Notes: generated by a model not told the origin, from the sequence alone. DNA of 10,578 nt from Palsa-872 sp036844615 (GCA_036844615.1 DAIUFK010000074.1:1-10578); one strand, 5' to 3'; counted from the first letter of the stretch, positions 1 to 8,243 are shown. Numbers and translations: made by a program.

Positions 1-1413
1 ACCTGGACCTTCCACCTACGGCATGACATGGTCTTCTCGAACGGCGACAAGATCACTGCCAAGGACTGGATCTACAGCTGGACGCGGACGGTGCGTCTTA
101 ACGACGCATACGCCAGCAACCTGGCCGTCATCCACGGCTCGGCCGACGTCGCGGCCGGCACCGCGACCACCCTGTCGGGCCTGACAGCGCCTGACGACTA
201 CACCCTCGTGGCGAAGCTCGACGCGCCGGCAGGCTACTGGCTGAGCCAGCTCGCCATGCCGACCGCCAGCGAGGTACTGGACCAGAAGGTCATCACTGCG
301 GCTGGGGACGACAAGTGGACCCAGCAGGCCTCGACCTACATCGGCAGCGGCCCCTTCACGATGACCGCACGCACTGCCAAGCAGTCAATGGACTTCGCTC
401 CCACACCGCACTGGTGGGGCGGCGACACCGGAAAGCTGACCAAGGTTCACGTTGACATCGGCATAGACGATGTCTCACGCGTCAAGAAGTTCGAGTCTGG
501 CGGCTACGAAGTTGTCGGTATGGCCAACAACGGGCCCGGGCCGGACGACATCCTTCGCTACAAGGCTGACCCGACCAAGAGCAGCCTGCTCACCATTTAC
601 CCCGGCGCCCGCACCACGGGTATCGGGTTCAACATGGTCTTAGGCCCATTCGCAATGAAGCCTGGGGCAGCCCCGGGGCAATCGACAGTCAACTCGGCTG
701 ACCCCGGTAAGGACGGGCGCATCGCCTTTACCGAGTCGATCGACCGCGCCCAGCTTGTCGACATCGCGTGCGCGCACGGGGCGACTTGCCAGGCTGCGAC
801 CGGCGGTGTCATTTCCAAGGGCTTCAAGGGCTACCTCGGCGACAACGGCGACCCTTACGCGAAGTTCGATGCTGCTGCGGCCAAGGCCCTCTACCAGAAG
901 TGGGACCCGACAGGCAGCAAAGCCAAGACCCTCACGCTCCGCTACAACTCGTCGGCCGGAAACGACAAGATCTTCGGCAACCTCCAGGCTCAGTGGAAGG
1001 CGAACCTTGGCATCGACGTCAAGCTAGCCCCATCTGACTTCCCAACTCTGCAGCGCGACCGCAAGACGAAAACCGTCGTCCTCGGCCGTGAGAGCTGGAG
1101 CATCGACTACGACCACCCGCAAGACTGGTTCGACAACCTGTACAGCTGTGCGCAGGCCCCAGTCGGCCGCGGCAATGATGAGGCGTACTGCAACCCGGCT
1201 ATGGACGCCATCACGAACGCTGCCAACGCCAAGCCGATCGATGTCGCCCTTCCTGACTATGTCAAGGCGAACCAGATGCTCGCCAACGACCTGGTTTGGG
1301 GCACTTTCATCTACGGGACCGCGTCGTTTTTGACGCAGAAGTACGTCAAGGGCGTCGGTTACAACGCGCTTTACGACTTCAACTGGGAGGGCATCTCACT
1401 GCTCTCGCACTAA
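1..1413 (+). CDS. ABC importer solute-binding protein, family 5 (peptide/OppA-DppA type), 5' end missing
   Basis: This gene encodes an extracytoplasmic binding protein that captures a peptide-like solute and hands it to the permeases encoded downstream. The reading frame is already open at base 1 (TWTFHLRHDMVFSNGD), so the start and signal peptide lie outside the window; the ATG at 28 is internal. The run TWTFHLR...FSNGD.ITA.D..YSW is the typical N-lobe signature of SBP_bac_5 proteins. Later landmarks are GSGPFTMTAR, a DYDHPQDWFD motif near 1108-1137, and the C-terminal YVKGVGYNALYDFNW. Two cysteines spaced CX5C (codons at 769 and 787) recur in the second binding protein at 5456-7117, which is a clear paralogue. 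About 470 residues are visible, so roughly 60-90 are missing compared with the usual 530-560. The ligand cannot be read from the sequence; family 5 proteins also bind nickel, sugars and opines. Confidence 0.93.
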   Translation, partial: TWTFHLRHDMVFSNGDKITAKDWIYSWTRTVRLNDAYASNLAVIHGSADVAAGTATTLSGLTAPDDYTLVAKLDAPAGYWLSQLAMPTASEVLDQKVITAAGDDKWTQQASTYIGSGPFTMTARTAKQSMDFAPTPHWWGGDTGKLTKVHVDIGIDDVSRVKKFESGGYEVVGMANNGPGPDDILRYKADPTKSSLLTIYPGARTTGIGFNMVLGPFAMKPGAAPGQSTVNSADPGKDGRIAFTESIDRAQLVDIACAHGATCQAATGGVISKGFKGYLGDNGDPYAKFDAAAAKALYQKWDPTGSKAKTLTLRYNSSAGNDKIFGNLQAQWKANLGIDVKLAPSDFPTLQRDRKTKTVVLGRESWSIDYDHPQDWFDNLYSCAQAPVGRGNDEAYCNPAMDAITNAANAKPIDVALPDYVKANQMLANDLVWGTFIYGTASFLTQKYVKGVGYNALYDFNWEGISLLSH

Positions 1414-1437
1414 ACACCCGTTTCTCGTTTACAAAAA

Positions 1438-1480
1438 GGGGGGTCCGCCGTTCGGGTGGACCCCCCTGCTGTTATCTTTT
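1438..1480 (+). terminator. Hairpin terminator/attenuator between binding protein and permease genes
   Basis: GGGGGGTCC (1438-1446) pairs perfectly with GGACCCCCC (1458-1466). The stem extends three pairs inward (G-T, C-G, C-G) to a GTTCG loop, giving about 12 pairs. A T-rich tail (TTATCTTTT, 1472-1480) follows and an A-run (1433-1437) precedes it. It lies 24 bases after the binding-protein stop and just before the permease ribosome-binding site. There is little room for a new promoter, so partial termination is likelier than full separation. This would give more binding protein than membrane components, a common arrangement in importers. Confidence 0.85.
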
Positions 1481-1483
1481 GAT

Positions 1484-1495
1484 AGGAGCCATGTG
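1484..1495 (+). promoter_or_regulatory. Ribosome-binding site and GTG start overlapping an ATG-TGA
   Basis: AGGAG at 1484-1488 precedes the GTG start (1493) by a short spacing of four bases. ATG at 1491 is immediately followed by TGA, so it cannot begin the permease. It overlaps the GTG by one base and makes a minimal start-stop codon pair that might compete for initiating ribosomes. Confidence 0.6.
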
Positions 1496-2437
1496 ACCCG
1501 AGGAACGCTCGTCTACGCGGCCCAGCGCTTGGTGCTGATCAGTCTTACTGCCTTCGTCGTGTCTTCCATCGTCTTCATCGGCGTCCACCAGCTCCCGGGC
1601 AACGCCCTCGCCAGCGAACGCCGGATCAACCCCGCGACGGAAGCCGCGCTGCTTCACCACTACCACCTTGACGTGCCCTGGCCGCAGCAGTACCTGATCT
1701 GGATCCAGGGCCTGTCGCACGGCGACCTCGGCGAATCGCTCGTCAACATGGGCACGCAGATCACCCCGCTTCTGCTTCGTGAGTCGACGGTGAGCTTGAC
1801 CCTCGGCCTGGCCGCGGTTGTGGTGACCATCGTGGTTGGCATGTCGCTGGGTGTCCTGGCTGCAATCAAGCAGAACACATGGGTCGACTACGTGGCTTCG
1901 ACCGCCTCCGTGGTCGGCTACAGCGTCCCCAGCTTCGTATGGGCATTCCTCCTCATCCTGCTCACCGTCTCGGGCTTCTATGCCTGGACGGGCGGTCAGA
2001 TCTACGAGGACATCGGTTGGGGGAAGCCAGAGCAGATTCCCGTCCCGGCGATCGCGCTCGGGCTGCCTTACGCCGCCATCGTCGCCAGGCTGACCAGAGC
2101 CAGCATGCTCGAGGTGATCCGGCAGGACTACGTTCGAACTGCCTGGGCGAAGGGCCTGAGTGCAAGGGTCGTGATCCTGCGCCACGCGCTGCGGAATGCG
2201 CTGATCCCTGTGGCCACCATCCTCGGCCCGCTGGTCACAGGCATCATCACCGGGTCGGTAGTGATCGAGTTCCTATTTGGCATACCCGGGCTGGGCCAGG
2301 AGTTTGTCACCAGCATCCTGAGCCGTGATTACAACATCGTGATCGGCGTTTTCACGTTCTACGCCGCGCTGATCGGCCTGGCGAACCTCGCAGTCGACCT
2401 GCTCTACCCGGTTCTCGATCCGCGGATACGCTACTAA
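1493..2437 (+). CDS. ABC importer permease, DppB/OppB type
   Basis: This is one of the two membrane subunits that form the substrate channel of the importer. The 314-residue length is normal for DppB/OppB. The first membrane helix (about residues 12-32, rich in V, I, L, F) is followed by an extracytoplasmic stretch with the family-typical PGN near residue 35, and then five more hydrophobic segments. The cytoplasmic EAA coupling loop is clear from about residue 207: EVIRQDYVRTAWAKGL, then RHALRNALIPV. This loop docks on the ATPases. The protein ends in LLYPVLDPRIRY, the usual C-terminus of this subfamily. GTG 1493 is chosen because the family N-terminus starts here and AGGAG lies just upstream; the ATG at 1491 runs straight into a stop. 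The next permease follows after 17 bases. Confidence 0.95.
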   Translation: MTRGTLVYAAQRLVLISLTAFVVSSIVFIGVHQLPGNALASERRINPATEAALLHHYHLDVPWPQQYLIWIQGLSHGDLGESLVNMGTQITPLLLRESTVSLTLGLAAVVVTIVVGMSLGVLAAIKQNTWVDYVASTASVVGYSVPSFVWAFLLILLTVSGFYAWTGGQIYEDIGWGKPEQIPVPAIALGLPYAAIVARLTRASMLEVIRQDYVRTAWAKGLSARVVILRHALRNALIPVATILGPLVTGIITGSVVIEFLFGIPGLGQEFVTSILSRDYNIVIGVFTFYAALIGLANLAVDLLYPVLDPRIRY

Positions 2438-2454
2438 TGGAAATGGAGTAAGAA

Positions 2455-3369
2455 ATGGCGACATTACTTCCCCAGATTGAGATGCCGGAGGAGGTCGCTG
2501 TCACCGGGGCGGACGAGCTTCCGGAGCAGGTCAGTCTGTGGCAGGACGCGTGGCGCCGGCTGAGGCGGAACCGCATGGCGGTCATCGGGCTTGTGATAAT
2601 CGGGATCTTCCTGGTCACGGCGCTGGTCGCCCTGGTTTGGACCCCTTACGACACCTGGCGCCAGGCGCTGGGACCGACTTATCAAGGTCCTTCGCTGGCC
2701 CACCCGTTCGGGCTCGACGACTTCGGCCGCGACATCCTGAGCCGGGTGATGGGGGGCGCTGCGATCGCCCTGACGGTCGGCGTCGGCGCGAGCATGATCG
2801 CGTCAGTCGTCGGGATTGTTCTCGGCCTGCTGGCGGGCTTCTACAGAGGCAAGGTCGACATGGTCATATCGACGCTGATCAACATCTCCTACGGCGTGCC
2901 CGACCTGCTCATCGCCCTGATCCTGGTGGTGCTGATCGGGCGCGGCATTCAGAACATCATCCTCGCGATCTCTATCACGGCCTGGCTGGGGATGGCTCGG
3001 CTGGTCCGCGGACAGACGTTGGCTCTCCGCGAGCGTGAGTTTGTAGAGGCGGCCCGCTCCATCGGGACCACCAACTTCAAGATTCTGACCCGGCACATCT
3101 TGCCCAACGCGCTCGGGCCGATCGTCGTCCAGGCCACATACCTGGTGCCCGCGGCGATCATATTCGAGGCCTTCCTCAGCCTGTTGGGCATGGGCGTCCC
3201 TCCACCAGCGCCGAGTTGGGGCCGCATGGCAGTCGAGGGCTACAAGGCGATCCAGATCGCGCCACACATCGTGCTCGCTCCGTGCCTTGCCCTGTCCCTC
3301 ACAGTCCTCGCCTTCAACTGGGTAGGGGACGGGCTGCGGGACGCGATCGACCCGAGGATGCGTCGATAG
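2455..3369 (+). CDS. ABC importer permease, DppC/OppC type
   Basis: This is the second channel subunit, pairing with the DppB/OppB-type permease just upstream. At 304 residues it has normal length. An N-terminal cytoplasmic tail containing WQDAWRRLRRNRMAV (OppC_N-like) leads into the first membrane helix (about residues 42-62). A short extracytoplasmic part with HPFGLDDFGRDILSRV follows; this is the hallmark of the DppC/OppC branch. The EAA loop is REREFVEAARSIG...RHILPNALGPIVV (about residues 191-222). The C-terminus GDGLRDAIDPRMRR is typical, so the TAG at 3367-3369 looks like the genuine end. The ATG at 2455 has GGAG at 2445-2448 with six-base spacing. The stop overlaps the presumed ATA start of the next gene. 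Confidence 0.95.
   Translation: MATLLPQIEMPEEVAVTGADELPEQVSLWQDAWRRLRRNRMAVIGLVIIGIFLVTALVALVWTPYDTWRQALGPTYQGPSLAHPFGLDDFGRDILSRVMGGAAIALTVGVGASMIASVVGIVLGLLAGFYRGKVDMVISTLINISYGVPDLLIALILVVLIGRGIQNIILAISITAWLGMARLVRGQTLALREREFVEAARSIGTTNFKILTRHILPNALGPIVVQATYLVPAAIIFEAFLSLLGMGVPPPAPSWGRMAVEGYKAIQIAPHIVLAPCLALSLTVLAFNWVGDGLRDAIDPRMRR
3354..3368 (+). promoter_or_regulatory. Shine-Dalgarno pointing to an ATA start codon for the first ATPase
   Basis: GAGGA at 3354-3358 is followed, after seven bases, by ATA (3366-3368) in the ATPase frame. ATA overlaps the permease stop TAG (3367-3369) as ATAG, the same geometry as the common ATGA and GTGA couplings. Starting here gives (M)AAPLLKVEKLVTEF, the usual N-terminus of OppD/DppD. 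No ATG, GTG or TTG exists in frame between 3285 and the middle of the nucleotide-binding domain. Confidence 0.5.
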
Positions 3370-4366
3370 CCGCCCCCCTCCTGAAAGTCGAGAAGCTCGT
3401 CACGGAGTTCGCCACGTCGGCCGGGAGCGTCCACGCAGTCGACGGAGTCAGCTTCGAGATGGAGGCAGGCGAGACACTGGGGATCGTCGGAGAGTCGGGC
3501 AGCGGCAAATCGATGACAGCGCTGTCGATTCTCAACCTGGTCCCCGAACCGGGCCGGATCTCTGGCGGTCAGATCCTGTTCAAGAACCGGGACGTGGTCA
3601 GCATGACGTCAGGTGAGCTTCTGGAGTACCGCGGTTCCGACGTGGCAATGATCTTCCAAGACCCGATGACATCAATGAATCCCGTGCTCCGCGTCGGTTT
3701 CCAGATCGAAGAAGCGATGCGAGCCCACGAGCGTTTCAACAAGCAACAGGCCAAGGAGCGCGTGGTCCCGCTCCTCCAGCGCGTGCGCATACCGTCGCCG
3801 CAGCAGCGGGCCAAAGACTTTCCGCACCAGTTCAGCGGCGGCATGCGCCAGCGCGCGATGATCGCGATGGGCCTCTCGAACGAACCCTCCCTGCTCATCG
3901 CCGACGAGCCGACCACTGCGCTCGACGTGACCGTGCAAGCGCAGATCCTGGAGCTCCTGAAGGACCTCAACCGCGAGTTGAAGACCGCGATCATTCTGAT
4001 CAGCCACAACGTCGCTGTGATCAGCAGCCTCTGCTCGCGCGTCATGGTGATGTACGCAGGCCGTGTCGTCGAGTCGGGTCCGACTCGAAAGGTGTTCGAT
4101 CACCCGGAGCACCCCTACACCTGGTCGCTGCTGCGTTCGGTTCCGCGGGTTGACGAGCGCCGCCACGAAAGGCTGATCAGCATCGAGGGCATGCCGCCAG
4201 ACCTTTCGCGCCTTCCTTCCGGTTGCAAGTTCCACCCTCGCTGCCCCTTCAAGGTCGAGCGCTGCATGCGCGAGGAGCCTCCTTTGGAGGAAGTCTCACC
4301 GGGGCAAGACGCGCGCTGCTGGGTGCTGATGAGCAACACCACCAAAGAGTCGCAGGGCGTTAAGGC

Positions 4367-4370
<4 letters not shown>
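3366..4370 (+). CDS. ABC importer ATPase, DppD/OppD type, with non-canonical start
   Basis: This cytoplasmic ATPase powers the importer as a heterodimer with the product of the next gene. Counting from ATA 3366 it has 334 residues, normal for the family. Walker A is GESGSGKS (42-49), the Q-loop is IFQDP (Q98), the signature is FSGGMRQ (156-162), Walker B is LLIADE (176-181), the D-loop is TALD and the switch is H214 in ISHN (most relatives have an acidic residue after the histidine). The C-terminal oligopeptide domain has four cysteines, GCKFHPRC (CX5C), CX6C and CX17C, which probably bind a [4Fe-4S] cluster as reported for DppD/OppD proteins. In-frame GTG 3282 or ATG 3216 would add a tail that is only an out-of-frame reading of the permease gene; CTG 3381 has no ribosome-binding site. 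The start is therefore uncertain; identity and 3' end are firm. Confidence 0.9.
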
Positions 4371-5374
<1,004 letters not shown>

Positions 5375-5384
5375 GAAAGAGTGT

Positions 5385-5432
5385 CCTCCCCGCTCGCCGG
5401 GGAGGTGGCGGGCCGGGCCCGCCGGAGGGGGC
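5385..5432. repeat. REP-like double palindrome, probable bidirectional terminator
   Basis: CCTCCCC (5385-5391) pairs with GGGGAGG (5399-5405) around a seven-base loop. After one T, GGCGGGCC (5407-5414) pairs with GGCCCGCC (5416-5423) around a single G; in practice the loop would open to about five bases. GGAGGGGGC (5424-5432) follows and can alternatively pair with the first CCTCC arm. The layout (hairpin, TGGCG..., hairpin, GGAGGGGGC) resembles dispersed REP-type elements known from other high-GC bacteria; that likeness is from memory. It sits between convergent genes (stops at 5374 + and 5456 -) and could end transcription from both sides, although it lacks a T-tract. Confidence 0.65.
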
Positions 5433-5455
5433 GCCCAGTTGGACATGCCGCCCGC

Positions 5456-7117
5456 CTAGTGTTTAACGATCCGGGCGCTACTCCAATAGAAGTCGTACAG
5501 CGCGTTGCCGCCGACTCCCTTCACATAAGGATGAGCCAGGTACTGCTGCACCCCGTAGACGAGTCCGCCGAAATCGTTGTCGGCGATAAGCGACTGGCCT
5601 ACCGCTTTGTAATCAGCCAGCGCCGCCGCGAGCGGCTTCGCGTCAGCGGCCTTCACCGACTTGTCGAACGCCGCATTTGAGTAGCACGAACCGCCTGAGC
5701 TCGCCCCAGTCAGGAACAGGTAATCGAACCAATCCTGCGGGTGGTCGTAATCGGCGCGCCAACTCTGCCTGAACAGCGAGTAGGCGCACTTTCCGTTGCG
5801 CCGGTCGAAGTATGTCTTGCGATCGACCTCGACGCACTTCACGACCACTCCAAGGTTCTTCAGCCATTGCGACACAAGGTTTGCGCACACCGACTTGTTG
5901 AAGGGATCAGTGTCATACGTGTAGGTGAGGCCCTTGACCTTGGCCTTAGTCGGGTCCCAGGCGAGGTACTCAGCCTTGGCGGCTGTGGCGTCGAACTTCG
6001 TGTTGGTGTCAGCCGCGTCTCCGACGTAGCCGACCAGCCCCATGCTGATCAGCCCACCAGCGGCCGGCACGCATGCGGTGCCCTGGTTGCACACAGCCGC
6101 CGCGAGCGCCGCCCTGTCGATCCCGGCGCTGAACGCGTGGCGCCCCGCCTTCCCCGCCGAGCCCGCAAAAAGCCCTGTCTTCAGGTTGAACCCAGCCCAG
6201 AAAGTGACCCCGGCGGGCACGAGCTGTAGCTGCGCCGACAACTTCGGATCAGTCGTGTACCGCACGGCAGCCGCCGGCGACAGGCCCTGGCGGGCGTAGC
6301 CGATGAGGCTGTAAACGCCCGACTCATACTTCGCGACCTGCGCTTCCTGGTCGGCGAGCACGTCGATGTGGACGTGGGTGATGGCGCCGGTCGACCCTCC
6401 GAACCACGCGGGCACCGGTTCGAAATCAAGGGATTGCCCTGACGACCGAGCCGTCATCCGAAACGGCCCGCTGCCGATCAATGTCTCCGGCTTCGCGAAC
6501 CACACGTTGTCGCCCGCCGCCGAGACCACCTTGCTGTCCACGACCCAGAAGGGCCACAGCCCGACCACCGTGTACCAGTAGCCCGCCGGCTTGCTCAGCG
6601 TGGTGGTGAAGGTGTAGGCGTCCACCTTGACCAGGCCGCTCAGCTTGGCCGTCCTGCCGTCGGCGACCGCCTGGTAGCCGGCGATGGGCTGAAACAGGCC
6701 TGCGTAGTCGCCCTGCTTGGCCGCCGCGCGATTCCAGCTGTAGAGAAAGTCGTCAGCCGTGATCGGGTCGCCGTTGGAGAACTTCGCGTCCTTGCGCAGC
6801 TGAAAGGTGTAGGTGAGGCCGTTGGCTGAGACGGTGGGGGGCACTGTCGCCAGGTCCGGAACCTCCTGCAGCTTCTGGTCGAACTTGTACAGCCCCGAGA
6901 ACACGTTGCGAAGCACGTCGACGTCCGCCGGCGACGAGATCTGTGCAGGGTCGAGGTCGGCCACGTCCTGCGCGATTGGAAAGCTCAGGGTCTGGTCGGC
7001 GGCGAGGACCTCCTTCGTCCCACCTCCACCCGGGCCAAGCACCGCGACTCCGACCATGATGGTGACGATCACCAGCACGACCAGCGCCACCGCCAGCGCG
7101 ATGCGGAGCCCTCTCAC
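5456..7117 (-). CDS. ABC importer solute-binding protein, family 5, membrane-anchored paralogue
   Basis: This is a second extracytoplasmic binding protein, 553 residues, paralogous to the one at 1-1413. Shared landmarks are FSNGDPITADDFLYSW, P-AGYW, GSGPFRMTAR, a CX5C pair (codons at 6089-6091 and 6071-6073), DYDHPQDWFDYL and the C-terminal YVKGVGGNALYDFYW. The N-terminus MRGLRIALAVALVVLVIVTI is a hydrophobic helix (about residues 6-28) followed by GPGGGG. No cysteine or lipobox is present, so it is either held by an uncleaved anchor or cut near VLAAD. GTG 7117 is chosen because it overlaps the stop of the upstream gene as GTGA and begins the signal/anchor; the open frame running on to 7708 is only the out-of-frame shadow of that gene. 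No permease or ATPase accompanies it on this strand, so it probably uses the + strand importer. Confidence 0.93.
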   Translation of the reverse strand: MRGLRIALAVALVVLVIVTIMVGVAVLGPGGGGTKEVLAADQTLSFPIAQDVADLDPAQISSPADVDVLRNVFSGLYKFDQKLQEVPDLATVPPTVSANGLTYTFQLRKDAKFSNGDPITADDFLYSWNRAAAKQGDYAGLFQPIAGYQAVADGRTAKLSGLVKVDAYTFTTTLSKPAGYWYTVVGLWPFWVVDSKVVSAAGDNVWFAKPETLIGSGPFRMTARSSGQSLDFEPVPAWFGGSTGAITHVHIDVLADQEAQVAKYESGVYSLIGYARQGLSPAAAVRYTTDPKLSAQLQLVPAGVTFWAGFNLKTGLFAGSAGKAGRHAFSAGIDRAALAAAVCNQGTACVPAAGGLISMGLVGYVGDAADTNTKFDATAAKAEYLAWDPTKAKVKGLTYTYDTDPFNKSVCANLVSQWLKNLGVVVKCVEVDRKTYFDRRNGKCAYSLFRQSWRADYDHPQDWFDYLFLTGASSGGSCYSNAAFDKSVKAADAKPLAAALADYKAVGQSLIADNDFGGLVYGVQQYLAHPYVKGVGGNALYDFYWSSARIVKH

Positions 7118-8109
7118 GTGGTGAGGATGACTTTGCCCGTGCTCTTGCCGCCGGCGACCGAGGCCAGCGCCCTGGGCGCCTCCGAGAGAGGAAACCGAGA
7201 GGAGATGAGCGGCTTGATCTTGTGGGCTTCGTACAGGTCCTGGAGTGCGCGGGCCGCGGGCGGGATGAGCTCCGGTACGCGAGTGTTGTAGAGGCCCCAA
7301 TGGAGGCCGACGACCGAATAGTTCTTGACCAGCACGTGATTGGTGGCGGCCTGCGCAATGCGTCCTGATGTGAAGCCGACGATGACGATGCGGCCCTCGA
7401 ATGCGATGCACTTCGTTGTGCGGTCGTACACGTCGCCGCCGACAGGATCGAAGACGACGTTGGCGCCACGTCCCCCGGTTAGACTCTTCACTTCTTCGGC
7501 AAAGTCCTGGGTCTTGTAATTGATCGCGTGGTCGGCGCCGAGGCGGCGGCAGACTTCCAGCTTCTCGTCGCTTCCGGCCGTGGCGATGACTGTCGCCCCG
7601 GCGGCCTTGCCCAGCTGGATGGCGGCGCTCCCAACACCACCCGCGCCGGCGTGGACGAGCAGGGTCTCGGTCGGCTGCAGGTTCGCACGGCGGTGAAGGC
7701 CGAACCACGCGGTCTGGTAGGTGAGAGTGAAGCCGGCAGCGTCTTCGAACGGCATGTCGGCGGGCATGCGGGAGATGGATGCCGGCGCCGCGTCGGCGAT
7801 CTCCGCGTACCCGCCGCGAGTGAGCCCGCCGCTGTCGAGGAGCGCCATCACCCTGTCGCCAGGCTGGAATCCCGACAAGGCAGGCGCCGCGATGACCTCG
7901 CCGCTTACCTCCACGCCAGGCACGAAGGGAAGCGCCGGCTTGAACTGGTAGGTGCCTGCGACCATCAGCGCGTCGGGGAAGTTGATAGCCGCGGCGCGCA
8001 CGGCGATGCGCACCATGCCGTCAGCGGCGACGCCCGGCTCGACCTCCTCCAGGCGTAGCGCCTCAGGCCCGCCAAGCTCCCTTACGACCCAGGCTTTCAC
8101 GGGCACCAT
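7114..8109 (-). CDS. Zinc-independent quinone oxidoreductase-type dehydrogenase (MDR superfamily)
   Basis: This is probably a cytoplasmic NADPH-dependent reductase of the QOR branch of medium-chain dehydrogenases, acting on quinones or enones; the actual substrate is unknown. The 331 residues fit the family. The GroES-like N-terminal part has AAAINFPDALMVAGTYQFKP, where a zinc enzyme would have its catalytic cysteine, and there is no four-cysteine structural zinc loop. The Rossmann motif AGAGGVGSAAIQLGK (154-168) is followed by TAGSDEKLE and RLGADHAINY, typical of NADPH-binding QOR proteins. ATG 8109 is used here, but GTG 8100 would give the more usual MKAWVVRELGG start; neither has a clear ribosome-binding site. 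Its stop overlaps the binding-protein start by four bases, so the two are probably co-translated. The link between a reductase and a transport protein is unexplained. Confidence 0.93.
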   Translation of the reverse strand: MVPVKAWVVRELGGPEALRLEEVEPGVAADGMVRIAVRAAAINFPDALMVAGTYQFKPALPFVPGVEVSGEVIAAPALSGFQPGDRVMALLDSGGLTRGGYAEIADAAPASISRMPADMPFEDAAGFTLTYQTAWFGLHRRANLQPTETLLVHAGAGGVGSAAIQLGKAAGATVIATAGSDEKLEVCRRLGADHAINYKTQDFAEEVKSLTGGRGANVVFDPVGGDVYDRTTKCIAFEGRIVIVGFTSGRIAQAATNHVLVKNYSVVGLHWGLYNTRVPELIPPAARALQDLYEAHKIKPLISSRFPLSEAPRALASVAGGKSTGKVILTT

Positions 8110-8165
8110 CGTAGGGGTCGAGTCGCCAAGACCCGCTTACCAACCGTAGCCTGCTTATCGCTTAG

Positions 8166-8228
8166 CCGAGCCGCTACCCACTCTTAACCCACCTCTGGCA
8201 ACATGCGGGGAGAAGTTGGCTCGGTAGC
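8166..8228 (+). repeat. Inverted repeats with two competing pairings upstream of the phosphoesterase gene
   Basis: CCGAGCC (8166-8172) is complementary to GGCTCGG (8218-8224). The adjoining GCTACC (8173-8178) is complementary to GGTAGC (8223-8228). The two right-hand arms share two bases, so both stems cannot form completely. The pairing could act at DNA level as an operator or in the leader RNA, if transcription starts upstream of 8166. The arms are short and the loops are about 45 bases, so this may be chance in GC-rich DNA. Confidence 0.3.
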
Positions 8229-8235
8229 CCGCGCA

Positions 8236-8243
8236 GGGGGAGG
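8236..8243 (+). promoter_or_regulatory. Strong ribosome-binding site of the phosphoesterase gene
   Basis: GGGGGAGG lies six bases before the ATG at 8250. It is the strongest Shine-Dalgarno in the window and fixes the start of a protein with a well-formed signal peptide. Confidence 0.8.

Noticed and set aside
1472..2185. Long antisense open frame (237 residues) opposite the first permease
   Set aside because: Its composition is typical of a high-GC shadow frame, there are no recognisable motifs, and it covers a well-conserved permease.
3216..3365. Upstream starts ATG 3216 or GTG 3282 for the first ATPase
   Set aside because: They add up to 50 residues of arginine/proline-rich sequence read out of frame from the permease C-terminus, without a good ribosome-binding site. 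They cannot be fully excluded.
7118..7708. In-frame extension of the - strand binding protein to a 750-residue open frame
   Set aside because: The added part is an arginine/proline-rich out-of-frame reading of the oxidoreductase gene. The signal/anchor and the GTGA overlap place the start at 7117.
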